Positions 15,721 through 24,125 of a stretch of 64,000 nucleotides of DNA are shown here, in pieces. A program made the translations under genes and the position numbers. This DNA is from Lysobacter enzymogenes. GTDB lineage: Bacteria; Pseudomonadota; Gammaproteobacteria; Xanthomonadales; Xanthomonadaceae. The stretch's first letter is position 1. Every line of letters starts with the position of its first letter. The notes below the pieces were generated by a model that was given only the letters and a program-made list of their open reading frames with translations, was not told where the DNA came from and ran no database searches. Where the stretch lies: positions 1,116,001 to 1,180,000 of the forward strand of contig NZ_CP067396.1 of NCBI RefSeq assembly GCF_023617245.1, written 5' to 3'.

Positions 15721-16395
15721 ATGCGCGTCCTGCTCGTCGAAGACGATCCCCACACCGCCGGCTTCATCGCCAAGGGCCTGCGCGAAGACGGCCACAGCGT
15801 CGATCACGCCGGCAACGGCAAGGACGGCCTGTTCCTGGCCACCACCGAAAGCTACGACGCCATCGTCCTGGACCGGATGCTGCCGGGCCTGGACGGGCTG
15901 ACCCTGTTGCAGACCCTGCGCGGCGCCGGCAATCGCACCCCGGTGCTGCTGCTGACCGCGCTGGGCGAAGTCGACCACCGGGTCGAGGGCCTGCGCGCCG
16001 GCGCCGACGATTACCTGGTGAAACCGTTCGCCTACGCCGAGCTGTCCGCGCGCCTGGACAGCATCCTGCGCCGCGGCAGCGCCGGCGGCAGCGAGCCGAC
16101 CCGGCTGCGCGTGGCCGATCTGGAACTGGACCTGCTCAGCCGCGAAGCGCGCCGCGGCGACAAGCGCATCGAGCTGCAACCGCGCGAGTTCCGCCTGCTC
16201 GAGTACCTGATGCGCCAGGCCGAGCGCGTGGTCACCCGGACCATGCTGCTGGAGGCGGTGTGGGACTACCACTTCGATCCGCAGACCAACGTCATCGACG
16301 TGCACATCAGCCGGCTGCGGCAGAAGATCGACCAGGGCTATCCGCGGCCGTTGCTGCACACCGTGCGCGGCGCGGGCTACCGGTTGGGCGCGTGA
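15721..16395 (+). CDS. OmpR-family response regulator
   Basis: A 224-residue DNA-binding regulator. The receiver domain (1-115) has the acidic pocket VEDDP at 7-9, the phospho-acceptor Asp51 in IVLDRMLPG, Thr/Ala in LLLTALGE and Lys in YLVKPFAY. The C-terminal winged helix (about 128-222) has LQPREFRLLEYLMRQ and VHISRLRQKID, typical of the OmpR/PhoB class. The kinase gene follows 88 bases downstream. The ATG at 15721 begins the conserved receiver; the frame is open upstream but not conserved. Confidence 0.95.
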   Translation: MRVLLVEDDPHTAGFIAKGLREDGHSVDHAGNGKDGLFLATTESYDAIVLDRMLPGLDGLTLLQTLRGAGNRTPVLLLTALGEVDHRVEGLRAGADDYLVKPFAYAELSARLDSILRRGSAGGSEPTRLRVADLELDLLSREARRGDKRIELQPREFRLLEYLMRQAERVVTRTMLLEAVWDYHFDPQTNVIDVHISRLRQKIDQGYPRPLLHTVRGAGYRLGA

Positions 16396-16483
16396 GCGCC
16401 GCTGCCAAGCGCGCCGCCGCGCCCGGCGCGCCCGCGCGCGCGACCGGCCGCCGCGCCGTTCGCGCCGGCGCGGACGCCCGCGC

Positions 16484-17857
16484 ATGAGGCTGATGCCGCG
16501 CTCGGCCAGCGCGCGCCTGGCGCTCGCGGTCACCGCCTCGTTCCTGCTCGCGTTCGTGCTGCTCGGCATCGGCGTGCACTACGCGGTGTCGGCGATGCTG
16601 ACCCAGGACGCGCGCGACCTGGTCCGGGTCGACGCCGCCGGATTGGTCGAGATGTACCGCGACGACGGCCGCGCCGCCTTGCTCGGCGAACTGCGCGACC
16701 GCATCGACGCCGACGAAGATCCCGACGCGGTGTACGCGCTGACCGCGCCTGACGGCCGCGTCGTCGCCGGCAACGTCGCGTTGCCGCGCCACCACCGCGG
16801 CGCGCGCTGGATCGAATTCACCGAGCACCGCGCCGACGGCGACCTGCGCGTGGTCGCGCAACTGCAGCGGCTGCCCGACGGCACCACCCTGCTGACCGGC
16901 ACCCGCACCCGCAGCCAGGACCGCTTCCTCGGCCTGATGCTGCGCACCGCGCTGGCCGCGCTGCTGGTCGCGGCGACCCTCGGCGCGCTGATCGGCTGGC
17001 TGACCTCGCGCTGGGTCTCGCACCGGCTGCGCCACCTCGACGACACCGCCGAACGGGTCGGCAGCGGCGAAATGGCGCTGCGCGCGCGCCTGGACGGCAG
17101 CGACGACGCCTTCGACCTGTTGGCGCGGCGCTTCAACGCCATGCTCGACCGCATCCAGGACCTGCTCGACGGCGTGCGCCACGCCACCGACCACATCGCC
17201 CACGACCTGCGCACGCCGCTGACCCGCCTGCGCAACCGCCTGGAAGAACTGCGCCGGCGCGAACCCGGGGTCGAGGCCGGCGCCCAGCTCGACGCGGCCA
17301 TCGGCGAGACCGACCAACTGCTGCATTCCTTCGGCGCGCTGCTGCGGCTGGCGCGGATCGAAGCGCAGCCGCCGGTGCACGACGAACCGATGCTCGACCT
17401 CAGCGACCTGGTCCGCGACGCCGCCGAGCTGTACACCCCGATCGCCGCCGAGCGCGGCATCGCGCTGACGCTGGACCTGCCCGAACCCGGCGTCGCCGGC
17501 CTGCGCGGCGACGCCGACCAGTTGTTCCAGATGCTGGTCAACCTGCTCGACAACGCGGTCAAGTACGCCCCGGCCGACACCGAGGTCGGCCTGGGCGTGC
17601 AGCGCGAGCGCCACGCCGTGGTCGTGCGGATCGACGACCGCGGCCCCGGCATCCCCGCGGCCGAGCGCGAGCGGGTGTTCGACCGCTTCCACCGCCTGGA
17701 AGCGCACCGCGGCTCGCCAGGCACTGGCCTGGGCATGAGCCTGGTGCGGGCGATCGCGCACCGCCACGGCGGGCATATCGCCCTGCTCGACAACGCGCCG
17801 GGGCTGCGGGTGCGGGTGACGCTGGGCGAGGCGGGCGGGCAGGGCGGCGCGGGCTGA
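16484..17857 (+). CDS. Two-component sensor histidine kinase
   Basis: A 457-residue inner-membrane kinase, partner of the regulator upstream. Helix 1 is near residues 10-35, a periplasmic sensing domain covers 36-145, and helix 2 lies near 148-172. A HAMP linker follows, then the HisKA motif HIAHDLRTPLTRLRNRLEEL with the phospho-accepting His near 240. The ATPase domain has NLLDNAVKYAP (N box), DRGPGIP (G1), FDRFHR (F box) and GTGLGMSLV (G2). The periplasmic domain has many acidic residues and gives no clear ligand clue. Confidence 0.94.
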   Translation: MRLMPRSASARLALAVTASFLLAFVLLGIGVHYAVSAMLTQDARDLVRVDAAGLVEMYRDDGRAALLGELRDRIDADEDPDAVYALTAPDGRVVAGNVALPRHHRGARWIEFTEHRADGDLRVVAQLQRLPDGTTLLTGTRTRSQDRFLGLMLRTALAALLVAATLGALIGWLTSRWVSHRLRHLDDTAERVGSGEMALRARLDGSDDAFDLLARRFNAMLDRIQDLLDGVRHATDHIAHDLRTPLTRLRNRLEELRRREPGVEAGAQLDAAIGETDQLLHSFGALLRLARIEAQPPVHDEPMLDLSDLVRDAAELYTPIAAERGIALTLDLPEPGVAGLRGDADQLFQMLVNLLDNAVKYAPADTEVGLGVQRERHAVVVRIDDRGPGIPAAERERVFDRFHRLEAHRGSPGTGLGMSLVRAIAHRHGGHIALLDNAPGLRVRVTLGEAGGQGGAG

Positions 17858-17884
17858 TGCAGGCGCGTCGGGCTGACACAAGGG

Positions 17885-18065
17885 CGTCGGGCCTGAAGGC
17901 CCTCCCACAAAGGCAAGAGCAACGAGCCTGAAAGGCCACCTACAAAGACAAGAACGTCGAGCCTGAAAGGCCCTCCTACAAAGGCAACAGCGTCGAGCCG
18001 GAAAGGCCCGCCTACGACAGTCGCGCTGCGGTTGCCTTGGTGGGAGGGCCTTCAGGCCCGACGCT
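17885..18065 (+). repeat. Array of four 35-base half-repeats plus an inverted copy (family A)
   Basis: Four direct copies of CGTCGAGCCTGAAAGGCCC-like sequence start at 17885, 17920, 17955 and 17991, a period of 35-36 bases, each followed by CWCCYACAAAGRCAA. One inverted copy, GTGGGAGGGCCTTCAGGCCC, lies at 18039-18065. The copies have drifted (CCTGAAGG to CCTGAAAGG), unlike the intact palindromes elsewhere. There are no unique spacers, so this is not a CRISPR array. Confidence 0.85.
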
Positions 18066-18115
18066 GTCGTGTCCGCCGAGGCCGAGCCGGCTCGCGCCCC
18101 CGGCCCCGCAACGGT

Positions 18116-18121
18116 TACAGT
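18116..18121 (+). promoter_or_regulatory. TACAGT -10 box of the trpG leader
   Basis: TACAGT with 6 bases to the leader ATG at 18128, the same box as before the trpE leader. It is directly downstream of the half-repeat array. Confidence 0.6.
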
Positions 18122-18127
18122 AGCCGC

Positions 18128-18271
18128 ATGATCCCCCGCGCGATCCCGACGAAATCCCCGCAGACCGGCCTGGGCTGGCGATGGTGGCGTAGCGCCTCCG
18201 TCCGCCCGCTGCCGTCTTCCGAGGATTTCCCGCGTGACCCCGCCATCGCCTTTCCGCCCCGCGACCGCTGA
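18128..18271 (+). CDS. Second trp leader peptide, upstream of trpG
   Basis: A 47-codon frame, the same length as the trpE leader, with Gly-Trp-Arg-Trp-Trp at residues 16-20 encoded by GGC TGG CGA TGG TGG. The first 15 residues differ from the trpE leader (MIPRAIPTKSPQTGL). From the Trp cluster on, the RNA resembles the trpE leader down to CCCGCGTGA, where trpE has its own start codon. The stop lies 35 bases after that GTG in both leaders. It very likely senses charged tRNA-Trp to control trpGDC. Confidence 0.75.
   Translation: MIPRAIPTKSPQTGLGWRWWRSASVRPLPSSEDFPRDPAIAFPPRDR
18151..18229 (+). promoter_or_regulatory. trpG leader RNA pairing
   Basis: GAAATCC (18151-18157) is the exact complement of GGATTTC (18223-18229), which overlaps the GAGGA ribosome site of a GTG at 18234. 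In both trp leaders the upstream strand begins 23 bases after the ATG, although the paired bases differ. GGTGGCG-TAG-CGCCTCC (18183-18199) can form a hairpin over the Trp codons. Confidence 0.45.
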
Positions 18272-18559
18272 CCGCGGTCGGCGCGTCCGCCGCGCCGCCG
18301 TTGTTCTCCCGCTGCGCGACGCTGCCGCGTCATCCTCCCCGCACCCGGACCCGGGTCCCGAATCGGTCGCAAGGACCGCTTCGCGGATCGCACCGGGCGT
18401 CGCCCGCGCACGCGATAATACCGGCCCCATGGGCGGCCGGGGACGCCGCCGGGGACGGGCGCCGCCGCGGTCCCGATCCGTACTCCTGTCCTCGCGCCGG
18501 CGCGTCCGCCGGCGCGCCCGCTCGCTCCACCCCGGCTCCACCCGCACCCGAGGCGCGTC
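18272..18559 (+). promoter_or_regulatory. Long untranslated or weakly coding leader before trpG
   Basis: These 288 bases separate the leader stop from trpG. A stem GGCGCG-TCCGC-CGCGCC with GCCGTTGTTCT after it (18280-18307) could be a weak attenuator. A GATAAT box at 18414-18419 could be a second promoter. An Arg-rich frame from the GTG at 18234 to the TGA at 18570 crosses the whole region and overlaps the trpG start by 13 bases; I do not count it as a protein gene, but it could couple translation to trpG. Confidence 0.45.
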
Positions 18560-19141
<582 letters not shown>

Positions 19142-19274
19142 AGCGAAGGCGCGCGCCATGAAGGCAACGAACGGCGGGAGCGGGGCGGGCGGGCAACGAT
19201 GGCGAGGGTCGCCCGTCGCCGCATCGCTCCCGTAACCCCTGCATTCCCCGCTCCCCACTTTCGGCTCCGACACC

Positions 19275-20303
19275 ATGACCCCGCAAGAAGCCCTGCAACG
19301 CACCATCGAACACCGCGAAATCTTCCACGACGAAATGGTCGCGCTGATGCGCACGATCATGCGCGGGGAAGTCTCGCCGACCATGACCGCGGCGATCCTC
19401 ACCGGCCTGCGGGTGAAGAAGGAAACCGTCGGCGAGATCGCCGGCGCGGCGACCGTGCTGCGCGAGTTCGCGCGGCCGGTGCCGGTCGCCGACCGCAGCC
19501 ACCTGGTCGACATCGTCGGCACCGGCGGCGACGGCGCGCACACCTTCAACATCTCCACCGCCAGCATGTTCGTGGTCGCCGCGGCCGGGGCCAAGGTGGC
19601 CAAGCACGGCAACCGCAGCGTTTCGTCCAAGTCCGGCAGCGCCGACGTGCTCGAAGCGCTGGGCGCGGCGATCGAGCTGCAGCCCGAGCAGGTCGCGCAG
19701 TGCATCGAGCGCGCCGGCATCGGCTTCATGTTCGCCCCGGTGCACCACCCGGCGATGAAGGTGGTCGCGCCTGTGCGGCGCGAGATGGGCGTGCGCACGC
19801 TGTTCAACATCCTCGGCCCGCTGACCAACCCGGCCGACGCGCCGAGCATCCTGATGGGCGTGTTCCATCCCGACCTGGTCGGCATCCAGGTGCGCGTGCT
19901 GGAAGAACTCGGCGCCAAGCGCGCGCTGGTGGTGTGGGGCCGCGACGGCATGGACGAACTCTCGCTCGGCGCCGGCACCCTGGTCGGCGAACTGCGCGAC
20001 GGACAGGTGCGCGAATACGAAGTGCATCCGGAGGATTTCGGCATCGCCATGGCCGCCAGCCGCAACCTGCGGGTCGAGGACGCGGTCGAGTCCAAGGCGA
20101 TGGTGCTGCAGGCGCTGGAGAACCGCGACGGCCTGCCGCGCGAGATCGTCGCGCTCAACTCCGGCGCGGCGCTGTACGTCTCGGGCAAGGTCGAGAGCAT
20201 CGCCGAAGGCATCGAGCTGGCGCGACGCACCCTGGCCAGCGGCGCGGCGCGGGCCAAGCTCGACGAGTTCGTCGCATTGACCGCGCAACTCGCAGGAAAA
20301 TAA
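19275..20303 (+). CDS. trpD: Anthranilate phosphoribosyltransferase
   Basis: A 342-residue enzyme that transfers phosphoribose from PRPP to anthranilate. Motifs are VDIVGTGGDGAHTFNIST (PRPP binding), KHGNRSVSSKSGSADVLEALG, the anthranilate site around MFAPVHHPAMK, and RTLFNILGPLTNPA. Length and order match the family. It is not fused to trpG as in enterobacteria. A gene for an ABM-domain protein follows after 52 bases. Confidence 0.97.
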   Translation: MTPQEALQRTIEHREIFHDEMVALMRTIMRGEVSPTMTAAILTGLRVKKETVGEIAGAATVLREFARPVPVADRSHLVDIVGTGGDGAHTFNISTASMFVVAAAGAKVAKHGNRSVSSKSGSADVLEALGAAIELQPEQVAQCIERAGIGFMFAPVHHPAMKVVAPVRREMGVRTLFNILGPLTNPADAPSILMGVFHPDLVGIQVRVLEELGAKRALVVWGRDGMDELSLGAGTLVGELRDGQVREYEVHPEDFGIAMAASRNLRVEDAVESKAMVLQALENRDGLPREIVALNSGAALYVSGKVESIAEGIELARRTLASGAARAKLDEFVALTAQLAGK

Positions 20304-20355
20304 ACGCCGCTCGCCGCCCGCCAACACCGCAAGCCTTCCCGCCCCAGGAGCCAGC

Positions 20356-20697
20356 ATGTCCGCCAGCTTCGCCAAATTGCCGGCGCCGCCGTACTACGCG
20401 GTGATCTTCAGCTCCCTGCGTAGCCCCGGCGACGACGCCGGCTACGGCGAAGCCGCCCAGCGCATGGTCGAGCTGGCCGCGCAGCAGCCCGGCTTCCTCG
20501 GCGTGGAATCCGCGCGCGGCAGCGACGGCTTCGGCATCACCGTAAGCTATTGGCGCGACGAGGCGGCCATCGCCGCCTGGAAGCGCCAGGCCGACCACGC
20601 CGCCACCCGCGCCTACGGGCGCGAGCACTGGTACGACCATTTCGAATTGCGCGTGGCCAAGGTCGAACGCGCATATGGGAGCAAGAGCAAGGCATGA
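20356..20697 (+). CDS. ABM-domain (antibiotic biosynthesis monooxygenase-like) protein inside the trp operon
   Basis: A 113-residue protein with a single dimeric alpha/beta-barrel domain: PPYYAVIFSSLRS, QQPGFLGVESARGSDGFGITVSYWRDEAAIAAWK, then ATRAYGREHWYDHFELRVAKVER. Domains of this type include heme-degrading and quinone-forming monooxygenases, but many have no known activity. Its stop overlaps the trpC start (ATGA), and CAGGAG lies before its ATG, so it is translated within the operon. A role related to tryptophan or chorismate metabolism is only suggested by position. Confidence 0.88.
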   Translation: MSASFAKLPAPPYYAVIFSSLRSPGDDAGYGEAAQRMVELAAQQPGFLGVESARGSDGFGITVSYWRDEAAIAAWKRQADHAATRAYGREHWYDHFELRVAKVERAYGSKSKA

Positions 20698-21485
20698 GCG
20701 ACATCCTCAACACCATCATCGCGCGCAAGCACGAGGAGATTCAGCAGCGCTCGCGCGTGCGTTCGCTCGACGACCTGCGCGCGCGCGCGCGCGCCCAGGC
20801 GCCGGCGCGCGGGTTCGTGCAGGCGATCCGCGACAAGCACGCCGCGGGCACCGCGGCGGTGATCGCCGAGGTCAAGAAGGCCAGCCCGTCCAAGGGCGTG
20901 ATCCGTCCCGACTTCCATCCGGCGCAGATCGCGCGCAGCTACCAGGCCGGCGGCGCCGCCTGCCTGTCGGTGCTGACCGACGTCGACTTCTTCCAGGGCA
21001 GCAACGCCTATCTGGCCGAAGCGCGCGAAGCCTGCGCGCTGCCGGTGCTGCGCAAGGACTTCACCGTCGACCCGTACCAGGTCTACGAGGCGCGCGCGAT
21101 CGGCGCCGACGCGATCCTGCTGATCGTCGCCGCGCTCGAGGACGGCCCGATGATCGAGATGGCCGGCCTGGCGATGGACCTGGGCATGGACGTGCTGGTG
21201 GAAGTGCACGACATCGACGAGCTCGAACGCGCGCTGCAGACCGATTGCGAGCTGATCGGCGTCAACAACCGCAACCTGCGCACCTTCGAGGTCTCGCTCG
21301 ACACCACCCTGGCGCTGCGCAGCGCGGTGCCGCGCGACCGCACCCTGGTGACCGAAAGCGGCATCGCCACCGCCGGCGACGTCGCGCGCATGCGCGAGGC
21401 CGGCGTGGAGACCTTCCTGGTCGGCGAAAGCTTCATGCGCGAGCGCGATCCCGGCACGGCGCTGCAGCGCCTGTTCGCCGCATGA
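20694..21485 (+). CDS. trpC: Indole-3-glycerol phosphate synthase
   Basis: A 263-residue TIM-barrel enzyme that closes the indole ring from 1-(2-carboxyphenylamino)-deoxyribulose phosphate. Motifs include LNTIIARKHEEI, IAEVKKASPSKGVIRPDF with the catalytic Lys, SVLTDVDFFQGS, LRKDFTVDPYQVYEARA, GVNNRNLRTFEV and VTESGI. It is monofunctional, not fused to trpF. Its ATG overlaps the ABM stop and its own stop overlaps the next start. trpF, trpB and trpA are not in the window. Confidence 0.97.
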   Translation: MSDILNTIIARKHEEIQQRSRVRSLDDLRARARAQAPARGFVQAIRDKHAAGTAAVIAEVKKASPSKGVIRPDFHPAQIARSYQAGGAACLSVLTDVDFFQGSNAYLAEAREACALPVLRKDFTVDPYQVYEARAIGADAILLIVAALEDGPMIEMAGLAMDLGMDVLVEVHDIDELERALQTDCELIGVNNRNLRTFEVSLDTTLALRSAVPRDRTLVTESGIATAGDVARMREAGVETFLVGESFMRERDPGTALQRLFAA

Positions 21486-22234
21486 GCCTGCGTCCGGCCG
21501 CCGCCGGGCGCTTCCCGGCGGTGCGCGAAGGCGCGCCGCTGGTGGTGTTCGACTTCGACCACACGCTCTATGACGGCGACTCGGGCAGCCACCTGTTCGC
21601 CTGGCTGATCAAGCGCTCGTGGTGGCGGATGGCGCTGGCGCTGCTGATCACGCCGCTGGCCGGGCCGATGGTGGCCTGGCTGCGCACGCGCCGGGTCGGC
21701 ATCTCGGCCTATGTCTGGGTCGGCACGGTCGGAATGAGCGGCGCGCGCACGCTCGACGCCGCGATCGACCGCTACGTCGCCGGCCATACCGAGCAGATCC
21801 GCGCCCGCCTGCTGCCGATCGCGCTCGACGTGCTGCACCGCCACCGCGAACAGGGCGACCAGGTCGTGGTCGCCACCGGCGCGCCGCCGGAACTGGCGCG
21901 CGCGATCCTGGCCTTCGTCGCCCACGAGGACGTGCCCGTGGTCGGCACCCTGGTCGGCCCACGCCTGGGCGCGCTCGGCGCGCGCCGCCACTGCCACTCG
22001 CACATGAAGATGACCATGCTGCGCGAAGCCGGCTTCACCTCGCCGGTGGAGAGCGCCTACTCCGACAGCAGCGCCGACCTGCCGCTGCTGCAGGCCGCGC
22101 GCAAGCCGGTGGTGGTGAACCCGAAAGCGCGCCGGGTCGAGATGTTCCAGCGCGTCCTGCCGCCCGGCACCCCGATCCTGAATTGGGGTTGCCCCGGCCG
22201 CGGCGGCGAACCGGTCGGTTCCGCGGCCGGCTGA
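21482..22234 (+). CDS. HAD-IB family phosphatase
   Basis: A 250-residue HAD-superfamily hydrolase related to phosphoserine phosphatase. Motif I is VFDFDHTLYDGDSG near residues 22-34, with both catalytic Asp residues. Motif II is VVVATGAPPELA and motif IV is YSDSSADLPLL. A hydrophobic stretch RMALALLITPLAGPMVAW in the cap region may sit on the membrane. It overlaps trpC by the ATGA pattern, so it is the last gene of the operon. The substrate is unknown; it is not a tryptophan-pathway enzyme by homology. Confidence 0.9.
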   Translation: MSLRPAAAGRFPAVREGAPLVVFDFDHTLYDGDSGSHLFAWLIKRSWWRMALALLITPLAGPMVAWLRTRRVGISAYVWVGTVGMSGARTLDAAIDRYVAGHTEQIRARLLPIALDVLHRHREQGDQVVVATGAPPELARAILAFVAHEDVPVVGTLVGPRLGALGARRHCHSHMKMTMLREAGFTSPVESAYSDSSADLPLLQAARKPVVVNPKARRVEMFQRVLPPGTPILNWGCPGRGGEPVGSAAG

Positions 22235-22275
22235 GCCGGCCCGCGGCTTCGGCCTGGGGTCGGCGATCCCTTGTT

Positions 22276-22740
22276 GTGGGAGGGGCTTCAGCCCCGATGC
22301 TTGCGCTCAGGTCGCGGCGATCGGACACAAGAGCGTCGGGGCTAAAGCCCCTCCCACAAAAGCGAAATCGCCGCGGCTTGCGGCGGCGAGCGGATCGGAT
22401 GAAGCCGGATGCGGACCACAGGGCTGTTGTGGAAGGCTGTCGTGGGAGGGCCTTCAGGTCCGACGCCTTACGCTCAGGTCGCGGTGATCGGACACAAGGG
22501 CATCGGGGCGGAAGCCCCTCCCATAAAAGCGGAACCGCCGCGGTTTGTGCGGCGATTTGGTCGGGACCTGCAGGGGGAGAAAAGGCTGTCGTGGGAGGAC
22601 CCTTCAGGCCCGACGCCTTGCGCTCAGGTCGCGGTGATCGGACACAAGGGCATCGGGGCGGAAGCCCCTCCCACAAAAGCAGCCCCCATAAAAGCAGATC
22701 GCCGCGACAAGCGCGGCGATTGGGCGGCGGGAGCGGGCAG
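22276..22740. repeat. Three family A palindromes in ~150-base repeating units
   Basis: Palindromes lie at 22276-22357, 22442-22524 and 22591-22674. The second and third share CGCTCAGGTCGCGGTGATCG and CATCGGGGCGGAAGCCCC almost base for base, 150 bases apart. Each palindrome is followed by a small hairpin of the type ATCGCCGCGG-TTG-CGGCGA (22366, 22530, 22697). The whole block fills the 514-base gap between the phosphatase and the GNAT gene. Confidence 0.88.
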
Positions 22741-22748
22741 GGCGGAAC

Positions 22749-23210
22749 CTAGTCGCCCAGCGTCTTGACGAACTTCAGCGACCCGTCGGCATAGCCGCAG
22801 CGCCGGTAGAACTCATGCGCCTCGGTCCGCGACACGTTGCTGGTGACCTCGACCCGGCTGACCCCGTCGCGCCGCGCGCGGCGCTCGACCTCGCGCAGCA
22901 GCTGCCGGCCGATGCCCTGGCCGTGGCAGGAACGGGCCACCACCAGCGCGGTGATCCGCGCCAGCTCGGCGCCGTGGGTCAGCGAGTAGCGGGTATGGCT
23001 GGAAATCAGCCCGCAGGCGTGGCCGTCGATCTCGGCCAGCAAAAGGTAGTGGCGCGGATCCTCGCGCAGGTGCGCGATGCGCTCGATGGCTTCGTCGCGG
23101 GTGCACGGGTAGCCGAGCTGGCTCAGCAGCTCGGCCACGTCGCTGGCGTCTCCCGCTTCCGCCAGCCGCACCGTGGGTGCGGTCTGGTCGGACGGGGCGG
23201 CGCGTCCCAT
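22749..23210 (-). CDS. GNAT family N-acetyltransferase
   Basis: A 153-residue acetyltransferase. The acetyl-CoA loop is seen in ITALVVARSCHGQGIGRQLLREVE (motif A, Gln/Arg-x-x-Gly-x-Gly/Ala), and motif B in EAHEFYRRCGYAD near the C-terminus. The N-terminus has VRLAEAGDASDVAELLSQLGYP. The acceptor molecule cannot be predicted. It starts 6 bases after clp on the same strand, so the two probably share a transcript. Confidence 0.88.
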   Translation of the reverse strand: MGRAAPSDQTAPTVRLAEAGDASDVAELLSQLGYPCTRDEAIERIAHLREDPRHYLLLAEIDGHACGLISSHTRYSLTHGAELARITALVVARSCHGQGIGRQLLREVERRARRDGVSRVEVTSNVSRTEAHEFYRRCGYADGSLKFVKTLGD

Positions 23211-23216
23211 CGGGGC

Positions 23217-23906
23217 TCAGCGGGTCCCGTAAAGGACGACGGTCTTGCCGCGGGCGTGCAGCTTGCCGTCGGCCTGCAGCTTCTTGAGCACGCGGCCGGC
23301 CATTTCGCGCGAGCAGCCGACCAGGCGCGAAAGCTCCTGGCGCGACACCCGCAGCTGGGTGCCCTGCGGATGGCTCATCGCCTCGGGTTCCTTGGCCAGG
23401 TCGTGCAGGGCGCGCACGATCCGGTCGGTCACGTCGAGGAAGGCCAGGCGGCCGGCCTTGCGGCTGGTATCGAGCAGGCGCCGGGAAATCTGCGCGCCGA
23501 TCGCATACAGCAGCTTGGGCGCGTCCAGCGACAGCCGCGTCAGCAGCAGGTCGTAGAGGCGCTCATGACCGATCTCGGCCAGCTCGCAGGTGCTGCGCGT
23601 GCGCAGGATCACCTCGCGATGGTCGCTCTCGATGAACAGGCCGAGTTCGCCGACGAACTCGCCGGGGCCGAAGTAGCCCAGGACCAGTTCGCGGCCGTCC
23701 TCTTCCTCGGTAATGATGCTGACCGAGCCGGAGACGACATAATAGAGGGTGCTGGCCGGGTCGCCGGGGCGGAACACGTCCGTACGGGACGGGTAACGCC
23801 GACGGTGGCAGTGGGCCAGGAAACGTTCGATCGTTGCGCCGTCGGGCAACAACGGGCTGTTGGTTCGGCGCAGTGCGGTCAAGGGAGCTACCGGGTTGGC
23901 GGACAT
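23217..23906 (-). CDS. clp: Clp, CRP-family global regulator
   Basis: A 229-residue CRP/FNR-type transcription factor. In Xanthomonas and Lysobacter, Clp controls extracellular enzymes, pili and antibiotic production, and its DNA binding is blocked by cyclic di-GMP. The N-terminal cyclic-nucleotide fold contains FRPGDPASTLYYVVSGSVSI and GPGEFVGELGLFIE. A dimer helix follows, then the helix-turn-helix RVSRQELSRLVGCSREMAGR. The last 50 residues match the Xanthomonas Clp pattern, ending HARGKTVVLYGTR. It is divergent from speD, the same arrangement as in Xanthomonas. The 219-base gap shows no perfect CRP site. Confidence 0.95.
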   Translation of the reverse strand: MSANPVAPLTALRRTNSPLLPDGATIERFLAHCHRRRYPSRTDVFRPGDPASTLYYVVSGSVSIITEEEDGRELVLGYFGPGEFVGELGLFIESDHREVILRTRSTCELAEIGHERLYDLLLTRLSLDAPKLLYAIGAQISRRLLDTSRKAGRLAFLDVTDRIVRALHDLAKEPEAMSHPQGTQLRVSRQELSRLVGCSREMAGRVLKKLQADGKLHARGKTVVLYGTR

Positions 23907-24125
23907 TGGGGATTTGGGCTTTTTGTTTTCGACCGAGCTTAGGGCGATACGGCCGCTGGGGCAAATCCTGCCGCCGAAAATCCCGCTCCGATAGGGACCT
24001 GTGATGGAAGTTCAGCGACGGTCACGCTTTTGTCACCGACTTGGCCCAAAAACGCAGTGCGTTTCCCCCCGGGGCTAATTGCCTCATAATCGCGGCCCTC
24101 GCCGTCCCTCCGGAATCTTCCTACA

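Noticed and set aside
17885..18065. Evenly spaced 35-base repeats that could suggest a CRISPR array
   Set aside because: The spacers are not unique; the whole unit repeats, and the units match half of a palindromic repeat found elsewhere.
24001..24035. TGTGA and GTCAC words between clp and speD, like CRP/Clp half sites
   Set aside because: The spacing is far larger than the 6 bases of a CRP site, so the match is not supported.
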